Source: Ignavibacteriales bacterium
Lineage (GTDB): Bacteria > Bacteroidota > Ignavibacteria > T3Sed10-11
Length of the DNA: 5,045 bases
Direction of reading: 5' to 3'
NCBI GenBank assembly: GCA_003560935.1
Contig: PWJF01000340.1
Span: 1 to 5,045 of the forward strand
This document shows, piece after piece, positions 1 through 5,045 of the stretch (positions are counted from its first letter, which is position 1; each line of letters starts with the position of its first letter). Both the position numbers and the translations under genes were made by a program. The notes below the pieces were generated by a model. The model saw only the letters and a list, made by a program, of their open reading frames with translations, did not search any database and was not told the DNA's origin.

Positions 1-1929
1 GAAATTGAACGAAAAATCTCTATAAATACCTCGATGCTGTATACCGACTTGAACAATACAAAATTAAATATTCTCGATACTCCGGGGTATCCGGATTTTA
101 TCGGTGAAGTGAAGTCGGGATTGAGTGTCGCGGATAATGCACTGCTGTTTCTGAAAGCGGCGGAAGGTATTGAGGTCGGTACGGAGCTTGACTGGCAGTT
201 TACGGAAGAGTATAAAACTCCGACCGTTATTATAATTAATAAGGTAGATAATGAGCATGCAACGATCGATGATGTATTTCAATCGGCGCGCGGCCGGTTC
301 AGCGTAGATGTAACACAATTACAATTTCCGGTTAGCGAAGGTCATACATTCGATGCCGTTGTCGACCTGTTGAAAATGAAGTTGCTTAAATATACAAAGG
401 ACGGCAGCGGAAAACCGGAGGAGCAGGATATCCCCGGGGATCTGCAGGATAAAGTAAACAAACTTCGCACGGAACTCATCGAAAAAATTGCAGAGAGCGA
501 TGAGGCATTGCTCGACACGTTCCTCGAAGCGGGTGAGTTGAGTGAAGAAGAATTCATTACGGGATTGAAAAAAGCATTTATTGACCGCAAGATATTTCCG
601 GTATTTTATGTTTCATCGGTGCATAACGTCGGCGTCTCGGCGGTGCTCGACTTCTTAACGAGCGTCGGACCTTCACCAATTGAGCGCGGACCGTTGAAAG
701 TTATCCATAACGATAAAAGAGAAGAGATTGATCTGGATGCCGATGCTGTAAAAGAACCGGTTCTGTTCGTATATAAAACAATATCCGAAGCGCATGTCGG
801 TGAATTGTCATTTTTCCGGTTGTATTCCGGTACTGTACGATCCGGCATGGATCTTGTAAACCAGTCGAACGGTACCACCGAACGGTTAAGCCAGATTTAC
901 ATTATGAACGGTAAAAACCGTGCCGAAGTCAGTGAGTTGAGAGCGGGAGATATTGCCGCAGTGGTTAAGTTGAAAAACACACATACAAATGATACTCTTG
1001 CGGCGAAGAGTCTACCAGTTACCGTGAAAAAGATTGCATTCCCCGAACCTATTATCAGCGTTGCGCTCGAGCCGAGAAACAAAGGTGAAGAGGAAAAAAT
1101 CGGTAACGGATTACAGACGCTGCACGCTGAAGATCCCACATTTATTGTGCACTTTGATCCGGAGCTATCGCAAACGACGATCAACGGACAGGGTGAACTT
1201 CATCTTGATATAATCGTGAAACGACTGAAGGAACGTTTCGGAGTAGAAGTCGATCTCGAAAAGCCCCGGATCCCGTATCGTGAGACCATAAGGAAAAAAG
1301 CACACGTTCAAGGAAAATATAAGAAACAGTCGGGCGGCCGGGGTCAATACGGCGATGTATGGCTTCAGCTTGAACCGCTCCCCCGCGGCGGCGATTTCGA
1401 GTTCGTCGATGCTATTGTTGGCGGTGTTGTTCCGGGTAAATACGTCCCGGCGGTGGAAAAAGGCGTCCGCGAAACGATGAAAAAAGGCGTGCTTGCCGGT
1501 TATCCGGTTGTGGATGTGAGAACAACCCTTGACGACGGATCGCATCACACCGTCGACTCATCTGAAATGGCATTCAAGGTCGCGGCGTCAATGGCATTTA
1601 AAAAAGCGTTCGTCGAGGCAAGTCCTGTACTTCTCGAACCGATATACGATATTGAAGTACGTGTGCCCGAAGATTTCATGGGTGATGTGATGGGTGATAT
1701 CTCCAGCCGGCGGGGTAAAATTCAGGGTATGGATTCAGAAGGAGCATTCCAGATCGTGCGGGCAAAAGTACCGCTTGCTGAGTTACATAAGTATTCAACG
1801 GCATTACGGTCAATGACCGGCGGCCGCGGTATACATAAACAAAACTTTTCGCATTATGAGGAAGTACCGTATGAGTTTGCGGAGAAGATAATCGAGGAAG
1901 CGAAAAAGGAGAAGGAAGAGGAAGTGTAG
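1..1929 (+). CDS. fusA: Elongation factor G-like translational GTPase (EF-G2 type), 5' partial
   Basis: The frame is open from base 1 and ends at TAG 1927-1929, giving 642 visible residues. About 60 N-terminal residues, including the P-loop (G1), lie upstream of the window. Visible parts in order: the end of switch I (RKIS, where EF-G usually has RGIT), G3 DTPGY at residues 26-30, G4 NKVD at 80-83, and a G5-like SSV near 205. The beta-barrel domain II spans ~250-335. Domain III contains GELHLD at 398-403. Domain IV contains GGRGQYGD at 445-452 and the tip loop HHTVDSSE near 515. Domain V contains GDVMGDISSRRG near 561. The C-terminus is a charged Lys/Glu tail. EF-G is a cytoplasmic ribosome-binding GTPase that drives translocation and ribosome recycling. 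Tyr replaces the usual catalytic His of DTPGH, as in the EF-G2 paralogs of Thermus and mycobacteria, so this is probably the paralog rather than the main EF-G. The fusA symbol is used in the family sense. The Met at position 34 is internal, because switch I residues precede it in frame. Confidence 0.95.
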   Translation, partial: EIERKISINTSMLYTDLNNTKLNILDTPGYPDFIGEVKSGLSVADNALLFLKAAEGIEVGTELDWQFTEEYKTPTVIIINKVDNEHATIDDVFQSARGRFSVDVTQLQFPVSEGHTFDAVVDLLKMKLLKYTKDGSGKPEEQDIPGDLQDKVNKLRTELIEKIAESDEALLDTFLEAGELSEEEFITGLKKAFIDRKIFPVFYVSSVHNVGVSAVLDFLTSVGPSPIERGPLKVIHNDKREEIDLDADAVKEPVLFVYKTISEAHVGELSFFRLYSGTVRSGMDLVNQSNGTTERLSQIYIMNGKNRAEVSELRAGDIAAVVKLKNTHTNDTLAAKSLPVTVKKIAFPEPIISVALEPRNKGEEEKIGNGLQTLHAEDPTFIVHFDPELSQTTINGQGELHLDIIVKRLKERFGVEVDLEKPRIPYRETIRKKAHVQGKYKKQSGGRGQYGDVWLQLEPLPRGGDFEFVDAIVGGVVPGKYVPAVEKGVRETMKKGVLAGYPVVDVRTTLDDGSHHTVDSSEMAFKVAASMAFKKAFVEASPVLLEPIYDIEVRVPEDFMGDVMGDISSRRGKIQGMDSEGAFQIVRAKVPLAELHKYSTALRSMTGGRGIHKQNFSHYEEVPYEFAEKIIEEAKKEKEEEV

Positions 1930-1956
1930 TGTCAGTAGACAGGAGATATTTGGCAA

Positions 1957-2089
1957 CTTAGGTTGTCCAAAAAGTACAGTAAGAACCCGTCATTTAGGAG
2001 CGAAGCGACGAAGAATCTTGTGTAGATTCATCAACGAGATTCTTCGCTGTGCTGAATGACAATTAGCACTTTTTTTCGACAATCCTAAC
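1957..2089. repeat. Nested imperfect inverted repeat, MITE/REP-like intergenic element
   Basis: Two layers of inverted repeat fill most of the gap between the EF-G-like and HIT genes. The outer arms are 1957-1975 (CTTAGGTTGTCC then an A-run and GT) and 2068-2089. The reverse complement of the latter reads GTTAGGATTGTCG, then a longer A-run and GT. The inner arms are 1989-2018 and 2037-2060; both begin GTCATT and end GCGA...GAAGAATCT when read in the same sense, and the left arm carries about 6 extra bases. The tip pairs GAAGAATCT (2010-2018) with AGATTCTTC (2037-2045) around an 18-nt loop. From memory, the inner core resembles a GTCATTCTGAG...GCGAAGAATCT palindrome scattered through many bacterial genomes. 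No transposase or clear target-site duplication is visible. It could be a non-autonomous mobile element, a REP-like repeat or simply a large terminator stem. Confidence 0.7.
2049..2076 (+). terminator. Candidate Rho-independent terminator after the EF-G-like gene
   Basis: GTGCT at 2049-2053 pairs with AGCAC at 2065-2069, and AAT/ATT (2055-2057 with 2062-2064) extends the stem inside a one-base bulge around a GACA loop. A run of seven T follows at 2070-2076. The stem is short and only moderately GC-rich. It competes with the larger palindrome whose right arm it overlaps, so either structure could end transcription from the upstream gene. Confidence 0.4.
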
Positions 2090-2112
2090 ACTGTTAATTT
2101 TAAACAAGCAAT

Positions 2113-2628
2113 ATGGATCGACTCTGGTCGCCGTGGCGGTCAAAATACATAGAGAGCTTTAACGAGCAAAAAGAAGAACCGGACGATTTCTGTCTCTTTT
2201 GCGATGCGCTCAATACACCCGATAAAGACGAGGCTAAGTTTGTCCTTTACCGGGGAAAGCTCTGTTATGTTATTATGAATTTGTACCCGTACAACAGCGG
2301 ACATCTGATGGTGGTACCGCACCGGCACTTGAGCATGCTTACCGAGATGACCGATGAGGAATACCTCGAGATCATGCAGTTGTTAAAGAAATGCTCCGAG
2401 GCACTTAACGAAGTAATGAATCCGCATGGATTTAATATCGGTACCAATATCGGGCGTGTAAGCGGCGCCGGAATCGATCATCATATACATTTTCACATTG
2501 TACCGCGCTGGAACGGGGATACGAACTTTATGCCGGTACTCGGCGATACGAAGGTTATTTCGGAAGAAATGCCCAAAACCTACCAAAAACTCAAGAAACA
2601 TCTCACAAACCCGGCGCCGCAGGACTGA
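2113..2628 (+). CDS. HIT-family nucleotide phosphorylase/hydrolase (Ap4A phosphorylase-like)
   Basis: This 171-residue protein has the histidine-triad signature H124-I-H126-F-H128-I-V followed by PRW. By family rule the middle His (H126) is the nucleophile that takes up the nucleotidyl group. The N-terminal MDRLWSPWR opening, the CLFC pair (Cys27, Cys30), the NLYPYNSGHLMVVPHRH strand and the NFMPVLGDTKVI segment after the triad all match the HIT branch that includes the mycobacterial Ap4A phosphorylase. The likely role is cytoplasmic breakdown of dinucleoside polyphosphates or related nucleotide conjugates. The CxxC may bind zinc, but no other ligands can be assigned with certainty. ATG 2113 begins the conserved N-terminus, so the start is firm even though no Shine-Dalgarno sequence precedes it (AAACAAGCAAT). 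It stands alone between an inverted repeat and the sigma-factor unit, 65 bp ahead of the latter. The family is certain; the exact substrate is not. Confidence 0.93.
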   Translation: MDRLWSPWRSKYIESFNEQKEEPDDFCLFCDALNTPDKDEAKFVLYRGKLCYVIMNLYPYNSGHLMVVPHRHLSMLTEMTDEEYLEIMQLLKKCSEALNEVMNPHGFNIGTNIGRVSGAGIDHHIHFHIVPRWNGDTNFMPVLGDTKVISEEMPKTYQKLKKHLTNPAPQD

Positions 2629-2678
2629 TTCATTAAACCCGCGGCAATGTCCGGGTGTCTAATTATTAAACATGTTGT

Positions 2679-2688
2679 ATCCCGGGAT
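2679..2688. promoter_or_regulatory. 10-bp perfect palindrome overlapping the sigma-gene ribosome binding region
   Basis: ATCCCGGGAT is a perfect palindrome ending 5 bases before the GTG start at 2694. Its right half supplies GGGA (2684-2687), the only Shine-Dalgarno-like purine run there, at 6-base spacing. It could be an operator half-site pair or a sequence affecting ribosome access. A 10-bp palindrome can also occur by chance, so the regulatory reading is weak. Confidence 0.25.
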
Positions 2689-2693
2689 GAATA

Positions 2694-3254
2694 GTGGCAA
2701 CGGATCACGAAGATAATGAGTTAATAGATCGTTTTCTGAATGGTGATGAACAGGCGTTCAATCTGCTTGTACGGAAACATCAGGATTTTGTGTATAACGT
2801 TTCAAGAAAGATCACCGGAAATCATGAGGATGCAATCGAGGCGGCACAGCGGGTATTTATCAAGCTCTACGATCAGCTTTCATCATTCAATAAAGCGGCG
2901 GCATTTTCAACGTGGCTTTACCGGGTTGCAACAAACGAATCGTTGAACCTGCTCAGGTCGATGCGTGTGAAACGATGGTTCGGATTTGATGAGACGAAGA
3001 AGGATTTTCGTGATACTGCCGCGAATCCCTTTGAGGCGCTGGTTGAGGATGAAAAGAAGGAGCGGCTTGAACGTGTGCTGCAGACATTACCCGACCGGCA
3101 GCGAACGGTGTTTGTGTTGAGGATGTCCGAAGGATTAACGTATGAAGAGATATCCGGTATACTCGGCGTCAGTACCGGAAGCTTAAAAGCGTCGTTCTTT
3201 CATGCAGTGAAAAAAATTACAAAAGCTCTGGAAGATATTTATGAAAAATTATAA
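2694..3254 (+). CDS. ECF-type (group 4) RNA polymerase sigma factor
   Basis: This is a 186-residue two-domain sigma factor, the usual ECF length. Sigma-2 spans ~20-90: the segment DAIEAAQRVFIKLY (46-59) aligns with the DAEDLTQEVFLKAY core-binding region, and FSTWLYRVATNESLNLLR (71-88) with the -10 recognition helices. A linker of ~90-120 follows. Sigma-4 spans ~125-182, with LPDRQRTVFVLR (132-143), GLTYEEISGILG (147-158) and a recognition helix STGSLKASFFHAVKK. It lacks sigma-1 and sigma-3, so it would direct RNA polymerase to a small stress regulon. An in-frame TGA at 2688-2690 makes GTG 2694 the earliest possible start, and a weak GGGA precedes it. The last 14 bases overlap the anti-sigma gene, which implies translational coupling and a paired partner. 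In region 2 an Arg (R53) stands where an acidic residue usually follows the conserved Gln; this is unusual but not disabling on its face. Confidence 0.95.
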   Translation: MATDHEDNELIDRFLNGDEQAFNLLVRKHQDFVYNVSRKITGNHEDAIEAAQRVFIKLYDQLSSFNKAAAFSTWLYRVATNESLNLLRSMRVKRWFGFDETKKDFRDTAANPFEALVEDEKKERLERVLQTLPDRQRTVFVLRMSEGLTYEEISGILGVSTGSLKASFFHAVKKITKALEDIYEKL

Positions 3255-3831
3255 TGAATGCGAAAACATCCGTGGACGGATAGAAGAAAGTATTCTCGGA
3301 AACGATACAAGGCATAGCGAACGAATACACGAACATGTGCAATCATGCCGTGACTGTGAGGATTATCTTACCGGATTGGAGGCGCTGCACGGGACCTCGA
3401 GATTGCGTTATTCGCTTCAGGCATATGAACGAATGAATTTCTCGGCGAAAGTTCGTACGCGCATCGAAGAAAAGAAAACCGCTCAACGGCATCGGGGATT
3501 TATCACACGACCCGCATTTCAGATAGCGGCTATGATTGTTATTGTCATATCTGTTGCATTGTACATGATACATACCGAACCGGAACCGGTATTTGTATTC
3601 GATGAAGAATCCATTGAACTGCTTGATACGTATTCATTGTTCTTCGACGATATACTAATTCCCGAAGATGCGGTTATTGCAGATCTGTATCACGAGACCT
3701 TATTCGGCGATGATATATATTTAAATGATGTATGGAATCCCGGTTTTTATGACGATGAGTATTATTACGATATAGATGATCTGTCTCCCGAAGAGATCGA
3801 TTATATTATTCAACGATTAGAAGAGGTGTAA
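3241..3831 (+). CDS. Membrane anti-sigma factor with zf-HC2 zinc finger and acidic periplasmic domain
   Basis: This is a 196-residue single-pass membrane protein. The cytoplasmic N-terminus has the ZAS/zf-HC2 signature H32-x3-C36-x2-C39 (HVQSCRDC), with Cys7 as the likely fourth zinc ligand; this fold clamps the cognate ECF sigma factor. A basic stretch (RIEEKKTAQRHR, 74-85) precedes a membrane helix at ~93-110 (FQIAAMIVIVISVALYMI), consistent with a cytoplasmic N-terminus. The periplasmic part (113-196) has 27 Asp/Glu, one Arg, one His and no Lys, with many Tyr/Phe and a run DDEYYYDIDD. I do not recognise a known fold there. It ends LSPEEIDYIIQRLEEV, probably helical. The ATG lies inside the end of the sigma gene (14-bp overlap) with a weak GGAAG six bases upstream. 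Function as the sigma antagonist is inferred from the motif and gene order. The signal it senses is unknown. Confidence 0.9.
   Translation: MKNYNECENIRGRIEESILGNDTRHSERIHEHVQSCRDCEDYLTGLEALHGTSRLRYSLQAYERMNFSAKVRTRIEEKKTAQRHRGFITRPAFQIAAMIVIVISVALYMIHTEPEPVFVFDEESIELLDTYSLFFDDILIPEDAVIADLYHETLFGDDIYLNDVWNPGFYDDEYYYDIDDLSPEEIDYIIQRLEEV
3823..3828 (+). promoter_or_regulatory. Strong Shine-Dalgarno for the LTxxQ gene
   Basis: GAGGTG lies inside the last codons of the anti-sigma gene, 8 bases before ATG 3837. It is the best ribosome binding site in the window, whereas the HIT and cysteine desulfurase starts have none visible. It supports the start at 3837 and suggests the secreted protein may be made in excess over the anti-sigma factor. 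Confidence 0.6.
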
Positions 3832-3836
3832 TAACA

Positions 3837-4313
3837 ATGGCACGCATAACGACTATACTGATTTTTCTTTTACTGATTTCTCATGCGGATGCAATCACGC
3901 AGCAGCGTCACCAGCGCATGCAGGAAGGACGCGAGCGCCTGGAAACGCTCCGGCAGGTGAAAATGATCGAAGCGCTTGACGTGGACGAAGAAACCGCCGC
4001 CCGGATTTCCGTATTGTATAACAGGCACCAGAAAGAAACCCGGGAATTGATACGGGAAATAGACCTGTTGGTAGATGAACTTGAAGATGCGGTCGAGGCG
4101 GGCAAGACAGACGGCGAGTTGCAGCAGATCCGTTTGCAAATTAAAGAAAAACGGAATACAAACCATGCCAACCGCATGAGGTTTTACAGCGATGCCGAAA
4201 TATATCTTACGCCCCGGCAGGTCGCAAAGCTCATCGTCTTTGAGCGAAACTTCCAGCGCGACATGCGAAGGATTATGCAGGAGGCACAAAGGGACCGGAG
4301 ACGCGGAAGATGA
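3837..4313 (+). CDS. Periplasmic Spy/CpxP-like LTxxQ-family protein
   Basis: This 158-residue protein has a Sec signal peptide: short MAR n-region, hydrophobic ITTILIFLLLIS, and an A-x-A site (ADA, residues 17-19) with probable cleavage before Ile20. The mature part is highly charged and predicted almost wholly helical. It has a long middle helix with regularly spaced acidic and basic residues (~35-110) and the family motif LTPRQ at 124-128, followed by VAKLIVFERNFQRDMRRIM. The LTxxQ family includes Spy and CpxP (periplasmic chaperones or stress modulators) and relatives of the ZraP and CnrX metal-responsive proteins. No Cys is present and His residues are few, so direct metal sensing is not supported. 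The last ~33 residues contain 11 Arg/Lys against 4 acidic residues and end QRDRRRGR. The gene lies 5 bp after the anti-sigma gene with a good Shine-Dalgarno. It is probably part of the same signalling unit, either as a partner of the anti-sigma periplasmic domain or as a sigma-induced chaperone; that is inference. Confidence 0.85.
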   Translation: MARITTILIFLLLISHADAITQQRHQRMQEGRERLETLRQVKMIEALDVDEETAARISVLYNRHQKETRELIREIDLLVDELEDAVEAGKTDGELQQIRLQIKEKRNTNHANRMRFYSDAEIYLTPRQVAKLIVFERNFQRDMRRIMQEAQRDRRRGR

Positions 4314-4345
4314 ACCGTTTCCCCGCATAATCTGTTTTCCATTAC

Positions 4346-5045
4346 ATGAAACACACCAACATCTATCTCGACTATAGCGCTACAACTCCGGTCGATCCGG
4401 AGGTCAATGAAGCGATGCAGCCGTATTTTACCGATATCTACGGCAATGCCTCATCCGTACACGCTCACGGCCGGAAAGCAAAGGCCGCACTCGAACGGAG
4501 CAGGGAGATAATTGCAACCGAACTCGGCGTCTACCCCGGCGAAATTCTTTTTACCTCCGGCGGCACGGAGTCGAACAACACTGCAATTATCGGCACCGCG
4601 CTTGCCATGCGTAAAAACGGTAAATCTCATATTATCACATCGAAAGCCGAACACCAGGCGGTGCTCGAAACATGTGAATTCCTGGAGACTATCGGGTTTA
4701 CCGTAACATATCTGGAAGTTGACCGGTACGGCATCGTCGACCCGGCCGCGATGGTAAATGCATTCCGTCCGGATACCGGACTTGTGTCGTTGATGCACGC
4801 CAATAATGAGCTCGGCAGTCTCAACGATATCCTGACGCTCGGTAATCTATGCCGTAACGAGGGGATATTGCTGCATACCGACGCAGTACAATCGTTTGCG
4901 AAGATGCCGCTTGTGCTCAACGAGCTTGCGGTCGATCTCGCTTCGATATCCGCACATAAGGTTTACGGACCCAAAGGTATCGGTGCGTTATATATACGTA
5001 AAGGGGTGGATATCGAACGTTTCCAGCACGGAGGCGGACAGGAGC
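4346..5045 (+). CDS. Cysteine desulfurase, class I (IscS/NifS-type), 3' partial
   Basis: The first 233 residues of a roughly 380-400-residue PLP enzyme are visible; the frame runs off the window. The enzyme takes sulfur from L-cysteine as a persulfide, leaving alanine, to feed Fe-S cluster assembly or tRNA thiolation. Visible motifs: LDYSATTP near the N-terminus; GNASSVHAHGR; LFTSGGTESNN, the class I phosphate-binding loop; EH at 102-103, whose His stacks on PLP; HANNELG; HTDAVQ with Asp179 and Gln182 contacting the cofactor; SAHKVYGPKG with the Schiff-base Lys205; and GGGQE at the edge. The catalytic Cys loop is outside the window. An in-frame TAA at 4328-4330 and the MKHTNIYLDY opening fix ATG 4346 as the start, although no Shine-Dalgarno is seen. 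It starts 32 bp after the LTxxQ gene, so it may be cotranscribed. IscS, NifS and tRNA-dedicated homologs cannot be told apart without the C-terminus and downstream genes, so no symbol is given. Confidence 0.95.
   Translation, partial: MKHTNIYLDYSATTPVDPEVNEAMQPYFTDIYGNASSVHAHGRKAKAALERSREIIATELGVYPGEILFTSGGTESNNTAIIGTALAMRKNGKSHIITSKAEHQAVLETCEFLETIGFTVTYLEVDRYGIVDPAAMVNAFRPDTGLVSLMHANNELGSLNDILTLGNLCRNEGILLHTDAVQSFAKMPLVLNELAVDLASISAHKVYGPKGIGALYIRKGVDIERFQHGGGQE

Noticed and set aside
34..36. ATG as the start of the EF-G-like gene
   Set aside because: The frame is open to base 1 and encodes switch I residues upstream of this Met, so the gene begins before the window.
1165..1548. 127-codon minus-strand open frame inside the EF-G-like gene
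   Set aside because: It lies opposite the conserved domain III-IV coding sequence and has no recognisable motif; it is a mirror of the coding strand.
2637..2656. ACCCG...CGGGT hairpin after the HIT gene as a terminator
   Set aside because: The stem is only 5 bp with a 10-nt loop and is followed by GTCTAATTATT rather than a T run; too weak to call.
2740..2946. 68-codon plus-strand frame within the sigma-factor gene
   Set aside because: It sits entirely inside conserved sigma-2 coding sequence in another register and has no motif of its own.
3575..3591. Short ACCGAACCGGAACCGGT repeat in the anti-sigma gene
   Set aside because: It encodes the EPEP stretch after the membrane helix; low-complexity coding bias explains it.
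3870..4328. Long minus-strand open frame opposite the LTxxQ gene
   Set aside because: The plus strand has a signal peptide, LTxxQ motif, good Shine-Dalgarno and operon spacing; the antisense frame shows no recognisable domain.
4451..4920. Overlapping open frames, mostly on the minus strand, within the cysteine desulfurase region
   Set aside because: The plus-strand frame from 4346 carries an unbroken series of cysteine desulfurase motifs, so these are shadows.

Overview
This window holds six genes, all on the + strand. The first (an elongation factor G-like GTPase) and the last (a cysteine desulfurase) run off the window edges. There are no RNA genes, CRISPR arrays or transposase genes. Base composition is moderate. 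Recognisable Shine-Dalgarno sequences are mostly weak or absent, apart from a GAGGTG ahead of the fifth gene. The mix of an EF-G2-type paralog, a two-domain ECF sigma factor with a zinc-finger anti-sigma factor and an LTxxQ periplasmic protein, plus an intergenic GTCATT...GAAGAATCT palindrome, suggests a Gram-negative bacterium of the Fibrobacteres-Chlorobi-Bacteroidetes group or a nearby candidate phylum. That placement is an inference from gene style only.

Layout: positions 1-1929 encode an EF-G-like protein lacking its first ~60 residues. Positions 1930-2112 are intergenic and almost filled by a ~133-bp nested inverted repeat (1957-2089), which contains a terminator-like hairpin with a T7 run. 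Positions 2113-2628 encode a HIT-family nucleotide phosphorylase or hydrolase. A 65-bp gap then contains a 10-bp perfect palindrome just before a GTG start. Positions 2694-4313 form a tight three-gene unit: ECF sigma factor, membrane anti-sigma factor (14-bp overlap) and secreted Spy/CpxP-like LTxxQ protein (5-bp gap). A class I (IscS/NifS-type) cysteine desulfurase starts 32 bp later at 4346 and continues past the end.

How they work together: the three-gene unit reads as an envelope-stress circuit. The anti-sigma factor would hold the sigma factor at the inner membrane through its cytoplasmic HxxxCxxC zinc finger. Its periplasmic part is strikingly acidic and aromatic (27 Asp/Glu and one Arg in 84 residues), and the next gene encodes a periplasmic helical protein with an Arg-rich tail. 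The two may form a periplasmic sensing pair, which is the most interesting hypothesis here. The EF-G-like, HIT and cysteine desulfurase genes look like housekeeping or accessory metabolism with no obvious tie to that circuit.
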